Positions 6,275 through 13,237 of a DNA stretch of 21,155 nt are shown piece by piece (position 1 is the stretch's first letter; each line of letters starts with the position of its first letter). The notes beneath the pieces are model-generated. The model had not been told where the DNA came from, made no database searches, and saw only the letters and a list, made by a program, of their open reading frames with translations. The position numbers and the translations under genes are program-made. The stretch is from Anaerolineae bacterium CG2_30_58_95 (GTDB lineage: Bacteria; Chloroflexota; Anaerolineae; Anaerolineales; Villigracilaceae), in the NCBI GenBank assembly GCA_001872165.1, contig MNXK01000041.1, positions 1 to 21,155 on the forward strand, written 5' to 3'.

Positions 6275-7477
6275 ATGTCCACAACCGTATCGAGCGAACA
6301 ATGCATCAAAGCCTCACCCGCGCAGGTGTATTACGCCTTCACCCACGCCATCGCCCTGCACGAATGGCTGTGCGACTTCGCCACAGTCGCGGCGCGCCCC
6401 GGCGGGCGCATGTACCTGTGGTGGCACGGCGATTTCTACTCTGCGGGTGAGTATGTCTCGCTGGAAGAGAACAAATCGGTCGTCTTCAAGTGGTTCGGGC
6501 GCGGCGACCCGGCCCCGAGCGAGGTTGCTGTCAGCATCGAGGAAAAGGATGGCGGCATGCGGATCACACTGTCCCACACCGTCCCGGATGGCAAAGACTG
6601 GGAGACGCGCGCCAAAGGCTTCAAAGCAGAATGGGACTCCACGCTCCCCAACCTGGCCTCCGTGCTCGAAACCGGCCTCGACCGGCGCATCTTCGACCGC
6701 CCCATGCTGGGCATCAACATCAGCGATTTCAGCCCCGAGATCGCCAGGGCCTTGGGCGTACCGGTAACACAGGGAACGCGCATTGACAGCCCGCTCGAAA
6801 CGATGGGCGCATATAAAGCCGGCCTGCGCAAGGACGACGTGCTGGTGCAGTTCAACGGCAAGCCCATCACCAACGATTTCGGCAGCCTGGTCACGGCCTT
6901 GCAGGGTAAAAAAGGCGGCGACGAGGTCGAGGTGGTTTTTTATCGCGGCCCAGAGAAGAAGACGGTCATCATGGAGCTATCCAAGCGCCCGGTCCCGGAG
7001 ATTCCCTGGCAGCCTGCGGAACTGGCGCGGCAGGTGCGCGCCAAATACGACGAGTCGCTGGCTGCGCTGGAGCAATGTTTTCAAGGTGTGACCGAAGCCG
7101 AAGCGGACCATGAGCCGGCTGCCGGCGAATGGAGCGCCAAGCAGACCCTGGCGCATCTCATCCAGACCGAACGCAACTGGATCGCCAACCTGGATGACGT
7201 GGTCGGCGGCTACGAGCGCCTGGCTGACGACTGGGGCGGCAACCTGCCAGCCCACATCAATGCTACCCTCATGGCGTACAAGAACGTGCGAGGGTTGTTA
7301 GCTGAATTGAAGCGCCTGGCTAATGAAGCGGTCGCATTCCTGGCTGCCCTGCCGCCGGAATTCGTCGCCCGGAAATGCAGCTACTATCAGGCTGCCTGGC
7401 AGATGCTCGAGGCGCAGTCGCACACATTCTCGCACGTCGAGCAGATCAAGTCTGCCATCGCCGCGGCGCACAAGTAA
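6275..7477 (+). CDS. three-domain SRPBCC (AHSA1-like) - PDZ - DinB-like fusion protein
   Basis: A 400-residue cytoplasmic protein with GAGGAG ahead of the ATG. Residues 1-140 look like an AHSA1/START hydrophobic-ligand domain (IKASPAQVYYAFT, GGRMYLWW, SVVFKWF, a terminal helix KGFKAEWDSTLPNLASVLE). Residues 143-236 form a PDZ domain (LGINISDFSPEIARALGV, AGLRKDDVLVQFNGKPI). Residues 250-400 form a DinB/YfiT-like four-helix domain with GEWSAKQTLAHLIQTE and HTFSHVEQI; His294, His383 and His387 fit the metal triad. There is no signal peptide or protease domain, so the PDZ is not of DegP type. DinB-like proteins include thiol-dependent metal transferases. The combination suggests PDZ-mediated docking of a substrate for the metal domain, but the role is unknown. 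Confidence 0.85.
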   Translation: MSTTVSSEQCIKASPAQVYYAFTHAIALHEWLCDFATVAARPGGRMYLWWHGDFYSAGEYVSLEENKSVVFKWFGRGDPAPSEVAVSIEEKDGGMRITLSHTVPDGKDWETRAKGFKAEWDSTLPNLASVLETGLDRRIFDRPMLGINISDFSPEIARALGVPVTQGTRIDSPLETMGAYKAGLRKDDVLVQFNGKPITNDFGSLVTALQGKKGGDEVEVVFYRGPEKKTVIMELSKRPVPEIPWQPAELARQVRAKYDESLAALEQCFQGVTEAEADHEPAAGEWSAKQTLAHLIQTERNWIANLDDVVGGYERLADDWGGNLPAHINATLMAYKNVRGLLAELKRLANEAVAFLAALPPEFVARKCSYYQAAWQMLEAQSHTFSHVEQIKSAIAAAHK

Positions 7478-7496
7478 CAAGCAGTAAAAACCGTTC

Positions 7497-8393
7497 ATGC
7501 CCAGCCTACGAAGCCGCATCTTCCGCCTGTTCCTGAAACGCCTCAAAGGGCGCGCTTTCTCTGGCGAATCCACCCAGGAAGAACGTGCAAGGATCAACGA
7601 GGCGGCCCGGCGGGGCATCCCCCTCCCCAGGGGCATAACGATCCGATCCGTGACAGCCGGGGGCGTCCCCGCAGAATGGATCGAGCTGGCCGGGACCGAT
7701 CCTGACCGCGCCATCCTTTATTTGCACGGCGGCGGTTATATCCTTGGTTCGCCGGACACCCATCGCGGCGTGGCCGCCCGTCTGGCCAAAGCCAGCGGGG
7801 CGCGGCTGCTCCTGCTCGATTATCGCCTGGCGCCGGAGCACCCCTTTCCGGCCGCTTTGGATGACGCCCTGGCTGCTTATCATTGGATGATAAACGAGGA
7901 AATTTTGCCTTCCAGGATCGTCATCGGCGGCGATTCGGCTGGCGGCGGGCTGACGCTGGCGACTTCAACCTGCTTGCGCGATTCGGGCGAACCCCTACCT
8001 GCCGCGCTGTTCTGCATTTCCCCGTGGATAGACCTGACCTTCTCTGGCGAATCCATGCGCACGCGTGCAGATGCAGACCCGCTGCTCAGTCCGCATGGCG
8101 GTCATCTCGTGAAAGACTACGCCGGCGAGAATGACCCTGCCAACCCGTTAATTTCACCCTTGTTCGCTGACCTGCGCGGCTTCCCGCCCACATTCATCCA
8201 CGTTGGGAATGACGAAATCCTGTTGAGCGATTCCACCCGGCTGAAAGAAAGGATGCAGGCCGCAGGTGTGGATGTCTCGCTCGCGATCTGGGCGGGCATG
8301 TGGCACGTCTTCCCCGTCTTCGCGCCATTCATCCCTGAGGCGCAGAAAGCCATTGACCAAATCGCCGCCCACATCAAGGCGCACACCCTATAG
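7497..8393 (+). CDS. alpha/beta hydrolase, HSL-family esterase
   Basis: A 298-residue hormone-sensitive-lipase (family IV) esterase. The oxyanion-hole HGGGY motif is at 77-81, the nucleophile in GGDSAGG (Ser147), the acid in HVGNDEILLSD (Asp239) and the catalytic His in WAGMWHVFP (His270). YRLAPEHPFPAALDD is also a family hallmark. The enzyme should hydrolyse short-chain acyl esters or lactones. No signal peptide is present. It follows the SRPBCC-PDZ-DinB gene by 19 bases on the same strand, so co-transcription is likely. No good ribosome binding site is visible before the ATG. The natural substrate cannot be assigned; a monoterpene lactone hydrolase-like role is only one option. Confidence 0.92.
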   Translation: MPSLRSRIFRLFLKRLKGRAFSGESTQEERARINEAARRGIPLPRGITIRSVTAGGVPAEWIELAGTDPDRAILYLHGGGYILGSPDTHRGVAARLAKASGARLLLLDYRLAPEHPFPAALDDALAAYHWMINEEILPSRIVIGGDSAGGGLTLATSTCLRDSGEPLPAALFCISPWIDLTFSGESMRTRADADPLLSPHGGHLVKDYAGENDPANPLISPLFADLRGFPPTFIHVGNDEILLSDSTRLKERMQAAGVDVSLAIWAGMWHVFPVFAPFIPEAQKAIDQIAAHIKAHTL

Positions 8394-8497
8394 AGAGCGA
8401 CACGATTATCCAGAGGATTGACGCAACTTGCCAGGATGAAATAACCAGGCAACGCACAGAACACAAATGGACGATCCCCTGAAATAAGGAGCAGAAA

Positions 8498-8785
8498 ATG
8501 ACCGCTTACGTCATCGTAGATATCGAAGTCACCGATCCCGCCGGTTACGAGGCATACAAGAAACTCGCCCCCGCAGCCGTGAAGCTCTTCGGCGGGAAAT
8601 ATCTCGCCCGCGGCGGCCCGAATGAAACCCTCGAAGGCGATTGGCATGCCAACCGTCTGGTAATCCTGGAATTTCCCACTGTAGCGCAGGCAGAAACCTG
8701 GCTCGAATCGCCAGAGTACGCTCCCGCACGCGCGCTGCGGCACAAGTATGCCAGGACGAACATGGTCGTGGTGGAAGGTGGGTGA
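8498..8785 (+). CDS. DUF1330 family protein
   Basis: A 95-residue dimeric alpha/beta-barrel (ferredoxin-like) protein. It begins TAYVIVDIEVTDPAGYEAYKK and contains the family blocks GGKYLARGG, RLVILEFPTVAQAETW and YAPARALRHKYA. AAGGAG precedes the ATG at good distance. The molecular function of DUF1330 is not established. It is 104 bases after the esterase gene and could belong to the same transcript. A GTG start for a small frame (8782) overlaps its TGA. Confidence 0.9.
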   Translation: MTAYVIVDIEVTDPAGYEAYKKLAPAAVKLFGGKYLARGGPNETLEGDWHANRLVILEFPTVAQAETWLESPEYAPARALRHKYARTNMVVVEGG

Positions 8786-8922
8786 ATAAAGCCTATCCCG
8801 GCGGCACGGACGAGTATCACCGCTGGCTGCCGGTTGTCGCCGCGGCGCGCTTGAGCGAGAATATCCCGGAAGTGGAGGGGTGGCGACTGGCGCAGGTGCG
8901 GCGAAGGCTGCGAGAGAGTTGA
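8782..8922 (+). pseudogene. 46-codon frame resembling a phosphotransferase C-terminus
   Basis: GTG at 8782 overlaps the TGA of the DUF1330 gene by four bases (GTGA). The frame reads EYHRWLPVVAAARLSENIPE followed by a basic amphipathic tail (WRLAQVRRRLRES). The segment LPVVAAARLSENIPE resembles the last helices of aminoglycoside/choline-kinase-type phosphotransferases as I remember them. All catalytic parts are absent. It is either the 3' scrap of a lost kinase gene or a small coupled protein; I favour the scrap. Confidence 0.4.
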
Positions 8923-8937
8923 CAGGCGGGCTATAAT
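8919..8937 (+). promoter_or_regulatory. TTGACA-N7-TATAAT element
   Basis: TTGACA (8919-8924) and TATAAT (8932-8937) are only seven bases apart, far from the usual 17. The same geometry appears at 17311-17329 and, on the minus strand, at 13235-13217. No gene starts directly downstream here; the next start is at 9093. Confidence 0.35.
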
Positions 8938-9031
8938 AATTGCAGAGTTTTTAAGCTTTCGCCGCCCATAAGCCTTTTCACCCGCCAAACGGCGGATGAA
9001 AATATAGTTAGCCACTTGAGCAATAATGTGC

Positions 9032-9060
9032 TTGACAATAAGCTCAAAATCATCCATAAT
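9032..9060 (+). promoter_or_regulatory. sigma70 promoter of the FitA/FitB-like operon
   Basis: TTGACA (9032-9037), a 17-base spacer and CATAAT (9055-9060) lie 33 bases before the antitoxin ATG at 9093. TTGAGC (9016-9021) and GCTCAA (9042-9047) form an inverted repeat around the -35, a possible antitoxin operator. Operator function is inference. Confidence 0.65.
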
Positions 9061-9092
9061 GGTGGCACTTTGAAACCGTTTTGGAGGATTCT

Positions 9093-9335
9093 ATGCCCAC
9101 GCTTACAGTAAAAAACATTCCTGGTGATTTATACACTCAATTGAAACAATCTGCCGAAATTAATCGCCGTAGTCTCAACAGTGAGATTATTATCTGCATC
9201 GAGCGGGCCATTCGCAGTAGCAAAATCAATCCAGAAACTACATTGGCAAGGGCACGTAAATTGCGCGAAAAGACAATCTCCCACCCCATCAAAGATAATG
9301 AATTTGCTCAAGCGAAAATAGCAGGGCGATTATGA
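9093..9335 (+). CDS. FitA/VapB-like ribbon-helix-helix antitoxin
   Basis: An 80-residue protein starting MPTLTVKNIPGDLYTQLKQS, the ribbon-helix-helix signature of Arc/FitA-type antitoxins. The helix SAEINRRSLNSEIIICIERAI follows, and the C-terminal tail (residues about 50-80) would wrap the toxin. GGAGG at 9083-9087 fixes the ATG at 9093 as the start; an in-frame TTG at 9081 lies within the ribosome binding site and is rejected. Its TGA overlaps the ATG of the toxin gene (ATGA). It should repress its own promoter at 9032-9060. The locus is AT-richer than the surrounding genes, consistent with acquisition by transfer. Confidence 0.88.
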   Translation: MPTLTVKNIPGDLYTQLKQSAEINRRSLNSEIIICIERAIRSSKINPETTLARARKLREKTISHPIKDNEFAQAKIAGRL

Positions 9336-9751
9336 TAGTAGTAGATACCAACATCATCGGTTATCTGTACCTTGCCAGTGAACGTTCAATTCAAGCGGAA
9401 GAAGCCCTGCTCAAAGACCCTCATTAGGTAGCACCGCTCCTCTGGCGCAGTGAATTTCGCAATGTATTGGCACTCTATATTCGGAAGGCAGTTTTTTCTC
9501 TCGAAGATGCCAACCGTATCATGGAAGAGGCAACTACTCTAATGCAAGGACGCGAATATGAGATTGCCTCGCTCCAAGTCCTCTCGCTGGTTGCCAGTAG
9601 TACCTGCTCTGCATACGATTGCGAATTTGTCGCACTCGCGCAAGATTTGAATGTGCCCATTGTAACTGTGGATAAACAAATACTGGAGCAATTTCCAAAC
9701 TACGCGGTATCACTTGATGATTACGTTAAGCAAACCAACGACGTCGGCTAA
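9332..9751 (+). pseudogene. FitB/VapC-like PIN-domain toxin interrupted by one amber codon
   Basis: From ATG 9332 the frame encodes a PIN-domain ribonuclease of 139 codons but has TAG at 9425-9427, codon 32. The acidic active-site residues are all present: Asp in VVDTNII, Glu in WRSEFRNV, Asp in AYDCEFVALA and Asp in VTVDKQI. Related toxins carry Trp at or near the stop position (the following residues are VAPLLW), so a single TGG to TAG change explains it. The rest of the frame is intact, so inactivation is recent, or the codon is suppressed. No ATG or GTG restart lies close behind; an in-frame TTG at 9467 would drop the first catalytic Asp. Confidence 0.88.
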
Positions 9752-9932
9752 CATCGGCTCCATCGGACCCCGAAAGAGCCGGGGAAGGCACGCACGGCTC
9801 GCCAGATTTGGCGCGATAATTGGGAAGGAGTCTTTCCGGTCACGCCGCTGCCGCTGAGTCAAACCGTTAAATGGCTGACCTTATAGATAAAACGCCATCC
9901 AACCACATGCCGTTAGTTAGCAGCGACGCCCA

Positions 9933-11078
9933 TCAGGGCGTCTCTGCTTTTCCTGTCCAAACTCTCCCCGCCTGGATGATGGTTCTATCCGGCACATCGG
10001 CCAGGATGATCGCCCCGTTGCCGATGCGCACGCCGGAGCCAATCCGAATACCAATCGCCGTCGTTACGCCCATCCCGACCAACGTCCGCTCGCCGACTTG
10101 GACGAGACCCGCCAGCAAGGCTCCCGGCGCGATGTGACTGTACACGCCGATCTCGCAATCGTGCGAGACCACCGCGCTGGTGTTGACCATGCAGCGCGGG
10201 TGCAGTACCGCCGACGAGCCGACATAGGCATTGGCAAAGACCTGCGCCCCGTCGCCAATGACCGCGCTCGGCTCGACGGTCGCGCTCGGATGCCTCAGAA
10301 CGGGAAACGAATAGCCATAGCTTTCCAGCAGCTCGAAAATCACGACGCGGATTCGAATATCGAGGATTCCGCCGACGCCATTCGCCGCCAGCCGTAAACC
10401 TTTTTCAGCAAGCACCGGCAAAATATCACGCGTGCCCAGCACTGGGAAACCCAATACCCGCGTCCCGGCCGGTATGCCATCATCCACGATGCCGGCGATG
10501 TGGTAGCCGCCCATCGCCAGGGCCATTTCCATCACGGATTTGGCGTGCCCGCCGCCGCCGTAGATCAGGATAGATTTCCCAGGGTCAATGCCCTCCAGCA
10601 CGGGTGCAGGGAGGCTGACTTTGCCAGCCACTTCGCGGATCACGGACTCGGTCACCAAACGGTCGGGAGGCAGCGCGGCCAGGTCAAGCCCCAAAGATTC
10701 GGCGAGGGCGCGCGCGGGCTTGGTAATACGCAAAGATGAAGGATGAAAGATGAAAGATGAAGGATGAAGAACGGAGGAAGAAGGATGAAGGGTGAAGGAT
10801 GAAGGATGAAATTCGGAAGGCTGAGGCAGAGGTTCGTCAACAGTGTCAGTGACGTAGGCCAGAATATCCCCGACGGAAAGGGTATCCCCTTCTTTGACGA
10901 ATATCCGTATAAAGCCCGTTTCTGGAGAAACTACATCAGAGGCGGCTTTGGTGGTTTCGAGGGTGAAAAGCAGCGCGCCTTTTTCGACGGTCTGGCCGTC
11001 TTCGACGTGGATGCCGACCAGCCGCGCCTCAGGCTCGTTGGCGTTCAGAAGGGGAACGAGGATTTCGGATTTGATCAT
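9933..11078 (-). CDS. hybrid E2-like protein: lipoyl domain + E1/E3-binding domain + NeuD/PglD-type acyltransferase
   Basis: A 381-residue fusion. Residues 1-80 form a lipoyl domain (VGIHVEDGQTVEKGALLFTL, then ETTKAASD with the lipoylated Lys44). Residues 90-116 are a linker of HPSSF-type repeats encoded by heptamer DNA repeats. Residues 117-150 form a peripheral subunit-binding domain (ITKPARALAESLGLDLAAL). Residues 168-381 form a NeuD/PglD-type enzyme: Rossmann-like start IYGGGGHAKSV, then a left-handed beta-helix with the catalytic-type His306 in VVSHDCEIG and HIAPGALLAG. The normal E2 catalytic domain is missing. Genes for E1-beta and E1-alpha lie directly upstream on the same strand. I infer that E1 loads an acyl group on lipoyl-Lys44 and the beta-helix domain passes it to an amine or hydroxyl, probably of a nucleotide sugar. 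Confidence 0.88.
   Translation of the reverse strand: MIKSEILVPLLNANEPEARLVGIHVEDGQTVEKGALLFTLETTKAASDVVSPETGFIRIFVKEGDTLSVGDILAYVTDTVDEPLPQPSEFHPSSFTLHPSSSVLHPSSFIFHPSSLRITKPARALAESLGLDLAALPPDRLVTESVIREVAGKVSLPAPVLEGIDPGKSILIYGGGGHAKSVMEMALAMGGYHIAGIVDDGIPAGTRVLGFPVLGTRDILPVLAEKGLRLAANGVGGILDIRIRVVIFELLESYGYSFPVLRHPSATVEPSAVIGDGAQVFANAYVGSSAVLHPRCMVNTSAVVSHDCEIGVYSHIAPGALLAGLVQVGERTLVGMGVTTAIGIRIGSGVRIGNGAIILADVPDRTIIQAGRVWTGKAETP
10732..10811. repeat. heptamer tandem repeat inside the lipoyl-NeuD gene
   Basis: About eleven degenerate copies of GATGAAG/GATGAAA (plus strand) with one AACGGAG and one GAAGAAG variant. It lies wholly within the coding sequence and encodes the HPSSF-like interdomain linker (residues about 90-116). 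The block GATGAAGAACGGA is shared with the array at 12206-12310. Confidence 0.85.
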
Positions 11079-11083
11079 AGAGG

Positions 11084-11208
11084 TTGAAAGTTGAAGGTCT
11101 AATGTCGAACGTCAAATGTTCCCCGCTTCACGTTTCACGCTTCAGGTTTGACGTTTGATCTTTGACGTTTGACGTTTTATGCTCCACGCTTCACACTTCA
11201 CACAATTC
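11084..11208. repeat. intergenic heptamer-period repeat array
   Basis: The 112-base gap between E1-beta and the lipoyl-NeuD gene is almost wholly degenerate heptamers of the type CGTTTGA, CGTTTCA, CGCTTCA and CACTTCA. The array enters the E1-beta frame and provides its last codons and TGA stop (ELCEV-stop). No Shine-Dalgarno for the downstream gene is visible in it. Confidence 0.7.
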
Positions 11209-12204
11209 AAGAGCTGCATGGATGATCGTCTCAACGGATGGCAGGATGGCGTCTTCCAGTGGCTTGGAATTGGCAATCGGCAAATCGAGCGCGGCGACGC
11301 GGTGGAAATGGCAACGACTGAAGTCGTTACTACGTTCCGCGAGGCGCGCCAGGATTTCCGCGCCCCAGCCGAGGGTCAGGCCGCCTTCTTCGACGGTCAG
11401 CAGGCGATGAGTGCGGGCAAGCGAATCGAGCAGCGGGTCGAGCGCGAAGGGACTAAGCTGCGAAAAGAGCACGATCTCGCAGAATATCTCGCGCTCCATC
11501 AACAGCTCGAGCGCTGCCTGGCGGGCAAGCTCGAAGTTGTAGCCGTAGCAGGCGAGGGTAAGGTGAGATTTTACGGCGTGATTCGTAAAACGTAAAACGT
11601 AACTCGTAAAGGGCGCGCCAAAGGGTTGGATTTCGTAATCCACAAGATCTCCTTTGTCTGCCTCGAGCAGCGGACGGGTGTAGAGCAATTTGTGCTCGAC
11701 GAACAACACCGGGTCGTCGTCGGCGATGGCGGCCTCCAGCAGTTGGCCGGGATCACCGAGGGTGTTGGGCGCGACGACGTGCAGGCCCGGCACGCCCAGA
11801 AACATCTTTTCGAGCGATTGGCTGTGGGTCGGGCCGTAGCCGCGCCGCCCACCCATCGGCGTGCGGACGACGAGCGGCACGCGCACCTGGTCATTGTACA
11901 TCCAGCGGAATTTGGCCGCGTGGTTGACGATCTGATCGGCAATCAGGGTCACGAAATCGCCAAACATGATCTCGGCTACCGGGCGCAGACCGCGCAAGGC
12001 CATGCCGGAAGCCACGCCGACGATGGCCGCCTCGGAAATGGGCGTGGTCAGGACGCGCTCGGGGAACGCCGTGCTCAGGCCGCGCGTGACTTTAAATGCG
12101 CCGCCGTAGGGATCGAGAATATCCTCCCCAAGCAGATACACCCGCTCATCAGTATGCATGGCTTTGTGGAGGGAGGTGTTGAGGGATTCGAGAACGGTGG
12201 ACAT
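11191..12204 (-). CDS. 2-oxoacid dehydrogenase E1 component, beta subunit
   Basis: A 337-residue transketolase-type E1-beta. Typical blocks are VYLLGEDILDPYGGAFKVT, TPISEAAIVGVASGMALRG (Glu58 is the conserved cofactor-activating Glu), MFGDFVTLIADQIVNHAAK and RTPMGGRRGYGPTHSQS, followed by a C-terminal transketolase domain. It pairs with the E1-alpha gene upstream to decarboxylate a 2-oxo acid with thiamine diphosphate and acylate a lipoyl group. Around residues 199-210 (FTSYVLRFTNHA) the usual short linker between domains is lengthened by codons from a heptamer repeat at 11581-11610. The last five residues and the stop also come from repeat DNA. The start ATG follows the repeat at 12206 without an obvious ribosome binding site. 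The 2-oxo acid (pyruvate, branched-chain or other) is not determinable. Confidence 0.93.
   Translation of the reverse strand: MSTVLESLNTSLHKAMHTDERVYLLGEDILDPYGGAFKVTRGLSTAFPERVLTTPISEAAIVGVASGMALRGLRPVAEIMFGDFVTLIADQIVNHAAKFRWMYNDQVRVPLVVRTPMGGRRGYGPTHSQSLEKMFLGVPGLHVVAPNTLGDPGQLLEAAIADDDPVLFVEHKLLYTRPLLEADKGDLVDYEIQPFGAPFTSYVLRFTNHAVKSHLTLACYGYNFELARQAALELLMEREIFCEIVLFSQLSPFALDPLLDSLARTHRLLTVEEGGLTLGWGAEILARLAERSNDFSRCHFHRVAALDLPIANSKPLEDAILPSVETIIHAALELCEV
11581..11610. repeat. heptamer repeat inserted in frame in E1-beta
   Basis: Four heptamers of the form CGTAAAA/ACGTAAC lie inside the E1-beta coding sequence and are translated as FTSYVLRFTN in the interdomain segment. The unit differs from the other arrays in the operon but the 7-base period is the same. 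Confidence 0.65.
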
Positions 12205-12205
12205 T

Positions 12206-12310
12206 CTAAAGATGAAGGATGAGAGATGAGAGATGAAGAACGGAAGATGAAAGATGAAGAATGGAGGATGACAAAGTTTCAGCTTTCATCTTTCATCTCT
12301 CATCTTTCAG
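12206..12310. repeat. heptamer array between E1-alpha and E1-beta, partly self-complementary
   Basis: Degenerate GATGAAG/GATGAGA heptamers (12211-12275) are followed by their inverted form CTTTCAT/CTCTCAT (12287-12310), so the transcript can fold into a long imperfect hairpin. The array runs into the E1-alpha frame and supplies the end of the protein (NLKDER) and its TGA. Confidence 0.8.
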
Positions 12311-13207
12311 ATTTGGCAACGGATCGGCTTCGGCGCGGGCGAAGGCGTCGGCGATGGCGGCGGCGACCTCGGATTCAGCGCGGGCGCGCTCGGCGTCAGT
12401 CAGGCGTGGGGCGTGGATCAGCAGCGGGTCTTTCTCCCTAGCGCGGGCGATCTCGGCCGGATCGCGCACGTCGTCGCCTTTGCTGTGGGCGGAGAAACGG
12501 TACGTGTGCAGGATCAGGCCCACGGGTCGTCCGTTCCGGCGGACGCTTCCTACCGCCTCCAACGCGGCAGCCTGGACTTCCAGCACATCGGTGGAATCCC
12601 GTTCCAGGGTCGTGATCCCAAAAGCAGAAAACCGTCCCGTGATCGTGCCAGCGACGGCCAGCTCGATGGGCGTGGTCTGGGCGTAATGGTTGTTTTCCAC
12701 CACGAAGAGGATCGGCAGGCGCCAAAGGGAAGCGATGTTCAGGCTTTCGTAGAGCGCGCCTTCGCCGAGCGTGCCGTCGCCCAGGAAGGTGAGGGCGATC
12801 TTGCCTGTTTTGTTCACCTTTTCGGCCAGCGCCATACCAGTCGCCACCGGCAGGATGCCGCCCTGAATCCCGTTGGAATAGAAGTTGCGCCAGTGGATGT
12901 GCTGGCTGCCGCCGCGCCCGCCGACCAGACCGGTGGCCTTGCCCATCAACTCGGCGGCCAGGCGATAAGGATCGCTCCCCTCCGGGGACGATGCGCCATA
13001 AGCCAGGAAGTGGCCGTGGCAGCGGTGGTTGCTAAAGACCACGTCGCCGGGGTCGGTGACGGAGAAAATTCCAGCCGCATTGGCTTCCTGCCCGATGTAG
13101 GCATGGGTGGTGCCGACCAGCTTGCCGGTCGAAAACTCGGCCAGCAGACGTTCCTCGAAGCGGCGGATGAGCAGCATGGTGCGGAAGAGGGCATAATTGT
13201 CGGGCAT
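12293..13207 (-). CDS. 2-oxoacid dehydrogenase E1 component, alpha subunit
   Basis: A 304-residue E1-alpha. It starts MPDNYALFRTMLLIRRFEER and has THAYIGQEANAAG, HRCHGHFLAYG, GGRGGSQH and the thiamine diphosphate motif GDG (143-145) with NN (172-173), and near the C-terminus YRFSAHSKGDDVRDP, equivalent to the phosphorylation-loop region of other E1s. The order E1-alpha, E1-beta, lipoyl protein resembles acetoin and pyruvate dehydrogenase operons, but the third gene is a NeuD hybrid and no E3 is present. The frame is open far upstream, but beyond 13207 it only mirrors the opposite-strand protease gene. A TATAAT box nine bases before this ATG supports the start and suggests a leaderless transcript. 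Confidence 0.93.
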   Translation of the reverse strand: MPDNYALFRTMLLIRRFEERLLAEFSTGKLVGTTHAYIGQEANAAGIFSVTDPGDVVFSNHRCHGHFLAYGASSPEGSDPYRLAAELMGKATGLVGGRGGSQHIHWRNFYSNGIQGGILPVATGMALAEKVNKTGKIALTFLGDGTLGEGALYESLNIASLWRLPILFVVENNHYAQTTPIELAVAGTITGRFSAFGITTLERDSTDVLEVQAAALEAVGSVRRNGRPVGLILHTYRFSAHSKGDDVRDPAEIARAREKDPLLIHAPRLTDAERARAESEVAAAIADAFARAEADPLPNLKDER

Positions 13208-13216
13208 GACGGAGAC

Positions 13217-13235
13217 ATTATACTGCTTCTTGCAA
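13217..13235 (-). promoter_or_regulatory. promoter of the E1/lipoyl-NeuD operon
   Basis: On the minus strand TTGCAA (13235-13230), seven bases, TATAAT (13222-13217), then nine bases to ATG 13207. The -10 is perfect and its closeness to the ATG implies a leaderless mRNA. The N7 spacing matches the elements at 8919 and 17311. Confidence 0.5.
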
Positions 13236-13237
13236 AT

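Noticed and set aside
9744..9920. Integron attC site flanking the FitA/FitB cassette (GGCTAAC ... CGTTAG)
   Set aside because: The outer motifs do not fit the RYYYAAC/GTTRRRY rule and the distance is longer than usual, with no convincing inner boxes.
9752..9932. A frame reading RDNWEGVFPVTPLPLSQTV before a stop at 9884-9886, considered as a transposase or integrase C-terminus
   Set aside because: The fragment is too short to assign and no inverted repeats or other transposase motifs are nearby. I see nothing else in this gap.
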